A DNA stretch of 6,720 nt from Holosporales bacterium (GCA_031265645.1 JAISCJ010000048.1:1-6720); one strand, 5' to 3'; shown: positions 1-5,242, counted from the stretch's first letter. The notes: generated from the letters alone by a model not told the origin. A program made the numbers and translations.

Positions 1-181
1 CATGATATTTCATTATTATCTCAATTCTTTGGTTCAAATTTTTCATGCTAATCTACAAATCAGCATTTATACCGAATTAGCTCTTCAGGAAGAAAATGAA
101 CCGAATGAATATGTTAAAACTTTAACAACTCTTCCAAACGGCGAAAATTATTACAAATCTGAATGTTTTGAGAATCTTTAG
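1..181 (+). CDS. 3' end of an unrecognised gene (partial)
   Basis: A frame without stops runs in from the left edge and ends at TAG 179-181, giving about 59 visible residues that close with YKSECFENL. There is an ATG at base 2, but it sits at the window edge with no visible ribosome site, so the true start is probably upstream. The composition (many Asn, Glu, Tyr, few rare residues) is coding-like, but no family is recognised. The -35 element of the trpS promoter overlaps the end of this frame, so trpS need not depend on read-through from it. A chance open frame in AT-rich DNA is the alternative. Confidence 0.4.
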   Translation, partial: MIFHYYLNSLVQIFHANLQISIYTELALQEENEPNEYVKTLTTLPNGENYYKSECFENL

Positions 182-196
182 ATTGGAGTGTATAAT
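168..196 (+). promoter_or_regulatory. Sigma70-type promoter of trpS
   Basis: TTGAGA (168-173, 5 of 6 to consensus) is separated by exactly 17 bases from a perfect TATAAT (191-196). Transcription would start near 203 and leave a leader of about 34 bases before the trpS start. That leaves no room for a T-box or Trp attenuator. It is the best promoter in the window. Confidence 0.8.
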
Positions 197-236
197 CGTT
201 TATGAGTTTTGCAAATAAACAGCGGTCAGGGTCAAT

Positions 237-1232
237 ATGAAGCAAGTTCTTCTCACTGGAGATCGTCCAAGCGGTAAATTGCATTTGGGACACTACGTCG
301 GCTCATTATTAAGCCGCGTAACAATGCAAGATCAATACGATTCCTACATAATGGTAGCGGACGTTCAGGCACTGACGGATAACTTCGAAAATCCTGGCCT
401 TGTACAAAAAAACATATATGAAGTAGCGTCGGATTATTTAGCAGTTGGAATCGATCCAAACCTTGCAACAATATATATTCAATCCCAAATTCCTGAAATT
501 ACTGAGCTGACCATCTACTTTATGAATTTGGTTTCTTTGTCCAGGTTGGAACGTAATCCTACGGTAAAGGCGGAACTAACCCAAAAAGGAATGACGGAAT
601 CTATTCCTGTTGGATTTTTGTGTTATCCAATAAATCAAGCCGCAGACATTGCTGTGTTTTTAGGGGAGATCATTCCTGCAGGAGAAGATCAACAGCCAAT
701 GATTGAGCAAACAAACGAGATCGTGCGCCGTTTCAATCGAATCTATGACGTCGAGCTCTTGAAAGAATGCCAGGCGCATATCGGCTTGAACGGGCGCCTT
801 CCAGGAATTGATGGAAAAAACAAAGCAAGCAAGTCCCTCGGAAATGCCATCTTCTTATCGGACGACACTGAATCCATCCGCAATAAGGTAAAAGATATGT
901 ATACTGATCCGAACCACCTTAAAGTCAGTGATAAAGGGCAAGTCGAAGGCAACGTTGTCTTTACGTATCTAGATGCGTTTCACAACGACAAAGACGAACT
1001 AGTCGAGCTTAAAGAACACTACAAGCGCGGAGGACTAGGAGACGTTCCGCTTAAGGCGTTGTTATTTAATGACCTTGAAGCTTTGATCTCACCAATTCGT
1101 GATAAGCGTGCAACACTTTCTCATAAATTTATTAAGGAAGTTTTATTGGATGGAACATCGCGTGCTAGAACAAAAGCGCAGGAAACTATGCGCCAGGTTC
1201 GAGCTGCTATGGGACTTAATCACTTTACGTAA
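237..1232 (+). CDS. trpS: Tryptophan--tRNA ligase
   Basis: Cytoplasmic class I aminoacyl-tRNA synthetase that joins tryptophan to tRNA-Trp with ATP. The 331 residues are a full-length TrpRS. The HIGH-type signature reads HLGH at residues 16-19 within PSGKLHLGHYVGS. The conserved block SRLERNPTVK lies at 102-111, the AGEDQ active-site segment at 148-152, and the second signature reads KASKS at 196-200, with Ala in place of the usual Met of KMSKS. The start TGDRPSGKLHLGHYVGS and the end VRAAMGLNHF match, as I remember it, the TrpRS subfamily of streptococci and related Gram-positives rather than the E. coli type. The ATG at 237 is supported by AGGG at 228-231, five bases upstream, and by the signature lying at the usual distance. 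No terminator was seen after it. Confidence 0.97.
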   Translation: MKQVLLTGDRPSGKLHLGHYVGSLLSRVTMQDQYDSYIMVADVQALTDNFENPGLVQKNIYEVASDYLAVGIDPNLATIYIQSQIPEITELTIYFMNLVSLSRLERNPTVKAELTQKGMTESIPVGFLCYPINQAADIAVFLGEIIPAGEDQQPMIEQTNEIVRRFNRIYDVELLKECQAHIGLNGRLPGIDGKNKASKSLGNAIFLSDDTESIRNKVKDMYTDPNHLKVSDKGQVEGNVVFTYLDAFHNDKDELVELKEHYKRGGLGDVPLKALLFNDLEALISPIRDKRATLSHKFIKEVLLDGTSRARTKAQETMRQVRAAMGLNHFT

Positions 1233-1301
1233 TGCTATTAACATTCCCATTATATCTCAGCCATCATATATCCAAGCCCTGTAATATCAAGTTATGATTA
1301 C

Positions 1302-1323
1302 TAATGTCGTATCTTCAAAATGT
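1302..1323. repeat. 22-base inverted repeat copy, partner at 4886-4908
   Basis: The reverse complement of this segment matches 4886-4908 except for one extra T in a T run (four T here, five there). Nineteen consecutive bases are identical, which is unlikely by chance in a window this size. In the partner the segment lies inside a coding-like frame encoding FEDTTL. The minus strand here also reads HFEDTTL before stopping, so this may be a relic of the same gene inserted the other way round. Confidence 0.55.
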
Positions 1324-1396
1324 CTGTCTCCGCCAGCTTAAAAAATTAACATAATTTAAAGGCAAGAATCGACAGAAGCTTTATTTCCCACAACAA

Positions 1397-1476
1397 GTCT
1401 TACGATCGCCTATTTCGCAGTGATGCCATCGCTCAATATATTATTACCCATAACAATGTTTATCTAGTATTAGGGA
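1397..1476 (+). repeat. Upstream module, copy A (partner 3895-4028)
   Basis: Three blocks match copy B in the same order. Block one is 1397-1431 against 3895-3929, 30 of 35 identical. Block two is CATAACAA at 1449-1456 against 3950-3957. Block three is TCTAGTATTAGGGA at 1463-1476 against TCTAGTATTTAGGA at 4015-4028. Copy B has about 51 more bases between blocks two and three. In copy A the module ends 54 bases before the small gene at 1531; in B it runs into the ribosome site of the Myb gene. The module also lies in a 35-codon open frame (1360-1467) reading LTIAYFAVMPS, against LTIAYFAAMSS in copy B, so it could be an old coding fragment rather than a regulatory element. Confidence 0.6.
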
Positions 1477-1493
1477 TAACTTGCGAATCGCGG

Positions 1494-1499
1494 TATACT
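1494..1499 (+). promoter_or_regulatory. Possible -10 box of the small gene at 1531
   Basis: TATACT (5 of 6 to consensus) lies 31 bases before the start codon, leaving a leader of about 25 bases. No convincing -35 box is seen at 16-18 bases, so this is only a candidate. Confidence 0.3.
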
Positions 1500-1530
1500 G
1501 AAGTAAACAAGGGCACTAAATGGAGTTATT

Positions 1531-1734
1531 ATGCCACGTTTATTGGTATTTCCCGCAGCATTCATCGTAGGGATCTGTTCAAGCGAAGGGACAACATTCA
1601 TGGAGTATCAAGGTTTTGACAACATTGAGAATCTTCAGGATCCCGAAACAAGAAGGGATATATTTAGTCGCATGATCCACAACATTGAGTGGACTGGTAG
1701 CCCTATATACTTATCTCAGTTGAAATTTCTGTAA
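1531..1734 (+). CDS. Small hypothetical protein with signal-like N-terminus
   Basis: A 67-residue frame, not recognised. The ATG is preceded by GGAG at 1522-1525 with five bases between, a convincing ribosome site and the main reason to call it. Residues 1-18 (MPRLLVFPAAFIVGICSS) have one Arg followed by a hydrophobic stretch, like a short Sec signal peptide. FIVGIC resembles a lipobox only loosely (Val-Gly-Ile-Cys lacks a small residue at -1). The remaining 50 or so residues are polar, with the segment DPETRRDIFSRMIHN. It lies alone between trpS and the minus-strand gene at 1814-2500. The short mature part suggests either a true small exported protein or the truncated front of a larger one; no extension in another frame is convincing. 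Confidence 0.5.
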   Translation: MPRLLVFPAAFIVGICSSEGTTFMEYQGFDNIENLQDPETRRDIFSRMIHNIEWTGSPIYLSQLKFL

Positions 1735-1813
1735 AAAGTTTAGATTTTGCGCTGGGTACGCGTCCAAAAAGTCCAGATGTTCAGCTTTGAAATGTATAGT
1801 TGTAGAGACGTAG

Positions 1814-2500
1814 CTAAAATAAGCTCATGGGAATTGATAGTCCCAAGTGTTCATTTTTACGTAGGTCTACTTCCCCAACGGCAAATCCTGCTATAGATCC
1901 ATCTTGTGAAAATACGGTCATCATCGTCAGTTTTCTCAACATGCTACAGTGCAGGATTAGCCTATCCAGTTGCTGCTGAAAGCGTATTATCCTGCAATAA
2001 TTGAACACTACTGTTTGTAAAATGTGAAATATTCCATCAACATATCCGAGTCGCACAATCGTTATACAGTCGATTAATGATCCTTTGTACATAGCTTCTT
2101 CCGCCGTTGCAGCAAATGAGCCACTTGGAATTATTAGGACCAATGGAGAATGGTATATACTGGCGGAAGACATTAAAGATGCGCTTACGTCTCCGCTTAC
2201 ATAACGGTGCAACTCAGCATTCCATCCGAAAAGCTCTGTAAAGCCGCTCATTTTGTGGACGGACGAGTAGGCCTGTATTTTATCAAAAAACATAGTCAAA
2301 ATGCGTGAACCCAAGCCCAGAAACATGGCCGCAGTTCCAGCCAGCATTGCTTCGCTAAGAGTACTAAAGCTGACCATCCATTCCGGCGTACGCTTTTGCA
2401 TACCAGGTCCATGCGGTTGCGTATCTACTGCAGCAACGGTTTCATCCCTTCGCCCAGGGATGCGTATTGTTAGCGGCCCAGTTCCCATTTTTTTTCGCAC
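1814..2500 (-). CDS. Hypothetical protein, 228 residues
   Basis: An unrecognised frame with coding-like character: codons often begin with G, residue use is balanced, and the opposite strand shows only short frames. The first start after the upstream stop is GTG at 2500-2498. Residues 1-40 are basic and Gly/Pro-rich. Residues 43-75 carry a semi-hydrophobic stretch (LSEAMLAGTAAMFLGLGS). Residues 140-215 alternate hydrophobic and polar positions, including ILQTVVFNYCRIIRFQQQLD and VFSQDGSIAGFAVGEVD, suggesting a beta-rich domain. I considered a phage-tail-tube or Hcp-like fold, but no diagnostic motif supports it. No signal peptide is seen. A run of eight A near the start affects frame choice. 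It is oriented against its neighbours, with no clear promoter or terminator. It is probably a real gene; its function is unknown. Confidence 0.62.
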   Translation of the reverse strand: MRKKMGTGPLTIRIPGRRDETVAAVDTQPHGPGMQKRTPEWMVSFSTLSEAMLAGTAAMFLGLGSRILTMFFDKIQAYSSVHKMSGFTELFGWNAELHRYVSGDVSASLMSSASIYHSPLVLIIPSGSFAATAEEAMYKGSLIDCITIVRLGYVDGIFHILQTVVFNYCRIIRFQQQLDRLILHCSMLRKLTMMTVFSQDGSIAGFAVGEVDLRKNEHLGLSIPMSLF

Positions 2501-2512
2501 ATTTTATGAATT

Positions 2513-2517
2513 CCCCC
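2513..2517 (-). promoter_or_regulatory. Unusual ribosome site before the minus-strand 228-residue gene
   Basis: On the minus strand GGGGG lies 10 bases before an ATG (2502-2500) and 12 before the overlapping GTG (2500-2498). Only the GTG is in frame with the long gene. The ATG frame ends after ten codons unless the A8 run at 2495-2488 gains one A. The better-placed codon is therefore out of frame in the sequence as given. Confidence 0.35.
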
Positions 2518-2748
2518 ACATGAAAGTCTAGCGAAACAACGGAATATTCGCAAATTTTGATACTTTTTCATACCACATGAGCGTCACGGTAAATGGCCTA
2601 ACCATAAAACAACTTTCCGCATGGGATCTAATTTCGAAGTTTATTACGGCCTCATATAGACTTGAATTTGATAAGTTAAATGGATATCATAAGGGTATTC
2701 TGGATGGGGAAAATCGTATTGTATAGCATTGGCGTACACATGCAATTT

Positions 2749-2786
2749 TTGCCCACTAGACGTCATTGGCGCTATTGTGATATGCT
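2749..2786 (+). promoter_or_regulatory. Candidate promoter of the exported-protein gene at 2822
   Basis: TTGCCC (2749-2754), 18 bases, then TATTGT (2773-2778). An alternative is the extended -10 TGATATGCT at 2778-2786. Each option is only about 4 of 6 to consensus, but both would leave a leader of roughly 30 bases before the gene. Confidence 0.3.
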
Positions 2787-2821
2787 GCGCCTGGTTTTGA
2801 GTTTAACAAGGAGAGAAAAAT

Positions 2822-3514
2822 ATGAGTATTCGTTTTTCATTATTAACCTGTGCGATCCTTTCGTTAGAAATGACCGTTGGCGCGCAGAACACAATTGCCG
2901 CATCCGAGTGGAAGGTGCCTGAAATTTCGTTGGCAAGCCACGATGAAACGTTAGAAAGCTACAATGAAGCAGAGATAGCAGCTGCATTTGTAAAGTTTTA
3001 TAAAGATATTTTTGAAATCAATGAACCTGAAATTAAGCAGGTTCTGTCCGATGGTGGACTGATTGAGAGAAGCTGGTTTGAGTATACCCTTGGAAAGGCA
3101 CGCTTTGCTGCACTACACTTTTTGAAAAAGAGCCAGAGTTTAGCTGAAGATAGCGTATCTAAGTCCATTGTTGACACTTTTAATTATTGTTCTAGCAATA
3201 CACCACTTCTATATACTTCGCGCTATTTTGCATTCGATAACGACTTTGTGGAAAAACTTCATCCTGTTACAAAGTTTGTATTCGACATGTTTGCACATGT
3301 TTGTTGGGCGAATAGGGTTCCTGTCGTAAAGTGCAAGGTTGCCCCAGATAATTCTAGAGCTATTTTCAATAAGGAATTTGTATTTCCAGACCATGGTGGC
3401 TGGGAAATAGTAACATATGGTGCTATGTCCTGTAATGGGTATCCTTATAGATATAGCCAAAAAGAGGTAGCAAGATTGTTTGGAGAGGATGCGTCATTAT
3501 TTCAACCTGCCTAA
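2822..3514 (+). CDS. Hypothetical exported protein, 230 residues
   Basis: Family not recognised. The ATG at 2822 follows AAGGAG (2808-2813) by eight bases, a strong and well-placed ribosome site. Residues 1-21 (MSIRFSLLTCAILSLEMTVGA) read as a Sec signal peptide with Arg4, a hydrophobic core and likely cleavage at VGA before QN; a later site after IAA is also possible. The core holds an unusual Glu16. The mature part is mixed helix-like and polar, with SWFEYTLGKARFAALHFLKK at residues 84-103 and an aromatic C-terminal half (FAHVCWANRVP, FPDHGGWEIVTYG, NGYPYRYS). Four Cys at 123, 161, 171 and 204 could form two disulfides outside the cytoplasm. No catalytic motif is evident. It stands as a single transcription unit with a candidate terminator after it, and could be a periplasmic, surface or host-directed protein. 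Confidence 0.85.
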   Translation: MSIRFSLLTCAILSLEMTVGAQNTIAASEWKVPEISLASHDETLESYNEAEIAAAFVKFYKDIFEINEPEIKQVLSDGGLIERSWFEYTLGKARFAALHFLKKSQSLAEDSVSKSIVDTFNYCSSNTPLLYTSRYFAFDNDFVEKLHPVTKFVFDMFAHVCWANRVPVVKCKVAPDNSRAIFNKEFVFPDHGGWEIVTYGAMSCNGYPYRYSQKEVARLFGEDASLFQPA

Positions 3515-3533
3515 GAGATTTCCCAATCGTAAT

Positions 3534-3583
3534 AAAGAGTTGGTGCCAGGAACGACGAAGCAGCAAAGCAACAAACTCTTTTT
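3534..3583 (+). terminator. Candidate intrinsic terminator after the 230-residue gene
   Basis: AAAGAGTT (3534-3541) pairs with AACTCTTT (3574-3581), and the right arm runs straight into a run of five T (3579-3583). The loop of 32 bases is long and the stem is AT-rich, so efficiency is uncertain. It lies 20 bases after the stop codon, as expected. Confidence 0.4.
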
Positions 3584-3632
3584 GCGTTAGGGGGTGGTTT
3601 CTGAAATAATCCTGTGTTTCATCACATTTTAA

Positions 3633-3938
3633 GTCTTCGCGATCCGACGAAGAGATACGCAGCAAAATATTAAATATACGGAAGGAAAATCCGACTTGGG
3701 GGAAGAACAAAATCGCAGAAATCCATATGATATCAAATCCATTTTTGCTGCGAACATGATGACTTTGGGCAAATTTGATGCTTTTTTTGATAAAGCACCT
3801 CTTTGTGTGACGAAATGAGCATGATTCCTATGATACAAGAATCGCACCAATACTATAGCAACCTTAAGTAAATCAGGATTAATTGAGCTTTTCGGTCTTA
3901 CTATCGCCTATTTTGCAGCAATGTCATCGGTGTTTTAG
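3633..3938 (+). pseudogene. Possible decayed coding remnant
   Basis: One reading frame is open for 61 codons (3633-3815, stop 3816-3818), is broken by three stops close together, and opens again for 34 codons (3834-3935, stop 3936-3938). The first part ends with SIFAANMMTLGKFDAFFDK, the second reads SGLIELFGLTIAYFAAMSS. The second part overlaps module copy B, and its LTIAYFA.M.S segment recurs in copy A at 1396-1431 with differences mostly at third codon positions. No ribosome site or upstream start is seen, and no family is recognised. Chance is a serious alternative. Confidence 0.3.
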
Positions 3939-4028
3939 TTATCATGACACATAACAAAACAAAAAGAAACGATTGCATGCTCGGGTTGTTTTGGGTTATG
4001 ACTAGCTTTAGTAGTCTAGTATTTAGGA
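3895..4028 (+). repeat. Upstream module, copy B (partner 1397-1476)
   Basis: This copy has the same three blocks as copy A, spread by about 51 extra bases (3958-4014) containing A-rich and GTTTTGGGT stretches. Its last block contains the AGGAG ribosome site of the Myb gene. The association with the start of a gene suggests a duplicated 5' region or the remains of a duplicated gene. Confidence 0.6.
3973..4002 (+). promoter_or_regulatory. Weak candidate promoter of the Myb gene
   Basis: TTGCAT (3973-3978), 18 bases, then TATGAC (3997-4002), each 4 of 6 to consensus. It would give a leader of about 27 bases. The boxes lie in the stretch unique to copy B of the repeated module. Confidence 0.25.
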
Positions 4029-4029
4029 G
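4025..4029 (+). promoter_or_regulatory. Ribosome site that fixes the Myb gene start
   Basis: AGGAG at 4025-4029 abuts the first ATG (4030) with no spacing, which would not allow initiation. It is six bases from the second in-frame ATG (4036), which is the start chosen. Confidence 0.75.
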
Positions 4030-4035
4030 ATGGAA

Positions 4036-4593
4036 ATGAATATCTTTACGCAGTCAGCGTTAGCTGCCCTGCTATTCGCTGGCAATTGCCAATGTTCAGT
4101 TACTTTACAAAATGAACAACCCAGAAGCGCTACAAGAAGGCAAGTCTGTAGACAAGCATTCACAGCGGATGAGAATTCCTTATTAAGGCAGTTAGTTGAT
4201 CCGTTAGGATACAATAACTGGACGGTTATCGCATCGAATTTCCAGAATCGAACTTCACGGCAGTGCAAATTCCACTGGAATCATTTTTTAGCCCCGAATT
4301 TCAACTTTAGCCCATTCTCGTCAGAGGAAGATAAACTATTGGTTGATTTAGTCGCTAAAAATGGTCCGAAGTGGACAACTTTATCTGTTCTTTTTCCCGG
4401 TAGAACAGACGCCTCTCTAAAGAACCGGTATCACTTGCTGGGGTGCAAGCGAGCAAAATTTCTGACGGAATCACTCACGTCGTCGCATTCTGACACGGAA
4501 ACAGAAGATGTGGATCCAGTGGCTCCCGGCGCAAGCACTTTAACATATACTGGAGATGATTTGTCGGAAGGCTTTGACGATTGGACATTTTAA
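4036..4593 (+). CDS. Two-repeat Myb/SANT DNA-binding protein with signal-like N-terminus
   Basis: A 185-residue protein from ATG 4036 (187 from ATG 4030; numbering here uses 4030). Residues 7-20 form a hydrophobic stretch (ALAALLFAG) resembling an export signal, but with no Lys or Arg before it and no good cleavage or lipobox motif, so export is likely rather than shown. Myb repeat one spans about 44-90, with aromatic anchors F44, W64 and W83 and the recognition helix NRTSRQCKFHWNHFL. Repeat two spans about 95-138, with F96, W115 and Y134, the acidic SSEEDKLL start and PGRTDASLKNRYHLL. The 19-20 residue spacing and the order match R2 and R3 of animal, plant and protist Myb proteins. The tail (145-187) is acidic and ends DDLSEGFDDWTF. 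Known family role: sequence-specific DNA binding in eukaryotic nuclei. Inferred role: a secreted effector acting on host chromatin, or a bacterial nucleoid regulator if not exported. Confidence 0.93.
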   Translation: MNIFTQSALAALLFAGNCQCSVTLQNEQPRSATRRQVCRQAFTADENSLLRQLVDPLGYNNWTVIASNFQNRTSRQCKFHWNHFLAPNFNFSPFSSEEDKLLVDLVAKNGPKWTTLSVLFPGRTDASLKNRYHLLGCKRAKFLTESLTSSHSDTETEDVDPVAPGASTLTYTGDDLSEGFDDWTF

Positions 4594-4719
4594 ATACGAC
4601 TCTCCTGGATATCCTTCCCCATTTGACATAGATTGGTTATAGATTGGATTTTACCGTAAGCGCAGCCCAAAAATCTGCTACGAGTAGACGCCGTCATTGC
4701 TGGCGGCGCCTCCACATAA

Positions 4720-5061
4720 CCGGGCAAACCCTATTCTTGCTCCCAGTTATGTCATTCAATCTTCAGATTTGTTTCGGCACTCGGCATATTAAGCTTCTAC
4801 TCATGTCTGTCACGCCTTTCAAAGGCTACTTTAATTGACGACCTCTCTCCGCCACTGCATGATACCGCATCAGCTGTTGCAGTTCACATTTTTGAAGATA
4901 CGACATTAAGGAATGTTTATAATCAGTGCCCACCATTTGAGGAAATCGCGAAACTCCGCCTAAATAGCTCCCCCTTTGACTCTGCCTTCAGCATCCTAAA
5001 CAATCGCTCCTCACTACGCATGAACGTGTTCTGTGTTGTTCATCACATAATAGAAGCTTAA
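4720..5061 (+). pseudogene. Start-less open frame, probable gene remnant
   Basis: The frame is open for 113 codons to TAA 5059-5061, with no ATG, GTG or TTG near its beginning; the first ATG is about 25 codons from the end. From about 4837 it looks strongly coding-like: DDLSPPLHDTASAVAVHIFE, then NVYNQCPPFEEIAKLRLNSS, then PFDSAFSILNN. The earlier part is hydrophobic and rich in Ser and Cys (SIFRFVSALGILSFYSCLS). A truncated or frameshifted gene fits best. The family is not recognised. The repeat at 4886-4908 falls inside it. Confidence 0.4.
4886..4908. repeat. 23-base inverted repeat copy, partner at 1302-1323
   Basis: This is the reverse complement of 1302-1323 apart from one extra T, with 19 identical consecutive bases. 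It encodes the HIFEDTTL segment of the open frame at 4720-5061. Two distant copies in opposite orientation point to a dispersed element or to fragments of one duplicated gene. Confidence 0.55.
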
Positions 5062-5090
5062 TATTGTCTCACATCTTTGCATGCTTCTTT

Positions 5091-5129
5091 TGGGACAAAA
5101 ATAAGGAGCCTCCATTTCAGAGACTCCTT
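5091..5129 (-). terminator. Intrinsic terminator of the isomerase gene
   Basis: On the minus strand AAGGAGTCTC (5129-5120), a 7-base loop and GAGGCTCCTT (5112-5103) form a 10-pair stem with one G-U wobble, followed by ATTTTTGT. On the plus strand the same position is a C-A mismatch, so the hairpin is better formed in the minus transcript. It lies about 115 bases after the TAG of the isomerase gene. A T-rich stretch on the plus side (5128-5145) could let it stop plus-strand transcripts as well. Confidence 0.8.
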
Positions 5130-5242
5130 TTGATTTTATTCTTTTACTACGTGTATATCTTCTTAAGACTTTTTGTCGGATTTCAATTGTTCTTGTTCAT
5201 ATCATTCCGTATTCAAAGTCTTCGCGAAACTTACCTTCTTGT

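Larger units (their letters stand above)
2501..2821. other. Intergenic region between divergent genes
   Basis: This 321-base spacer separates the minus-strand gene at 1814-2500 from the exported-protein gene at 2822, so both promoters should lie here. The only other item is a 49-codon open frame (2577-2726, +) starting MSVTVNGLTIKQL and ending DGENRIV. Its composition is coding-like, but it has no ribosome site, and the frame is already open for 15 codons before the ATG, so it may be a gene relic or chance. No RNA gene or strong hairpin was seen. Confidence 0.4.
3515..4035. other. Long spacer before the Myb gene
   Basis: In 521 bases there is no intact gene. It holds the candidate terminator at 3534-3583, a broken open frame at 3633-3938, module copy B at 3895-4028 and the control region of the Myb gene. 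Two minus-strand frames (3423-3710 and 3629-3850) lack ribosome sites and recognisable content and are not called. No tRNA, CRISPR or insertion-sequence end was seen. Confidence 0.5.
4594..5242. other. Long spacer between convergent genes
   Basis: No intact gene was found in these 649 bases. It holds a short alternative-frame extension of the Myb tail (to 4642), a start-less open frame at 4720-5061, the inverted-repeat copy at 4886-4908 and the terminator of the isomerase gene. A 64-residue frame at 4644-4838 begins with TTG, has no ribosome site and is rich in Arg and Cys, so it is not called. No RNA gene was seen. Confidence 0.5.

Noticed and set aside
1099..1284. 61-codon frame overlapping the 3' end of trpS
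   Set aside because: It is an alternative frame of trpS for most of its length and has no ribosome site.
2301..2531. 76-codon plus-strand frame overlapping the minus-strand 228-residue gene
   Set aside because: Antisense shadow with no ribosome site; the minus frame is longer and more coding-like.
2680..2922. 80-codon plus frame running into the exported-protein gene
   Set aside because: It overlaps the better-supported start at 2822 in another frame and lacks a ribosome site.
3630..3642. 12-base match AAGTCTTCGCGA also near 5217-5228
   Set aside because: About one match of this length is expected by chance in a window this size, and the flanks do not align.
3423..3850. Two minus-strand frames (3423-3710 and 3629-3850) considered as a transposase remnant
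   Set aside because: They contain no DDE or other transposase motif, no inverted ends and no ribosome site, and the first is antisense to the end of the 230-residue gene.
4036..4100. Lipoprotein signal in the Myb N-terminus (FAGNC)
   Set aside because: Asn directly before Cys does not fit the lipobox, which needs a small residue there.
4688..4709. CGCCG/CGGCG hairpin after the Myb gene as a possible terminator
   Set aside because: The stem has only five pairs with a ten-base loop and no T run follows on either strand.
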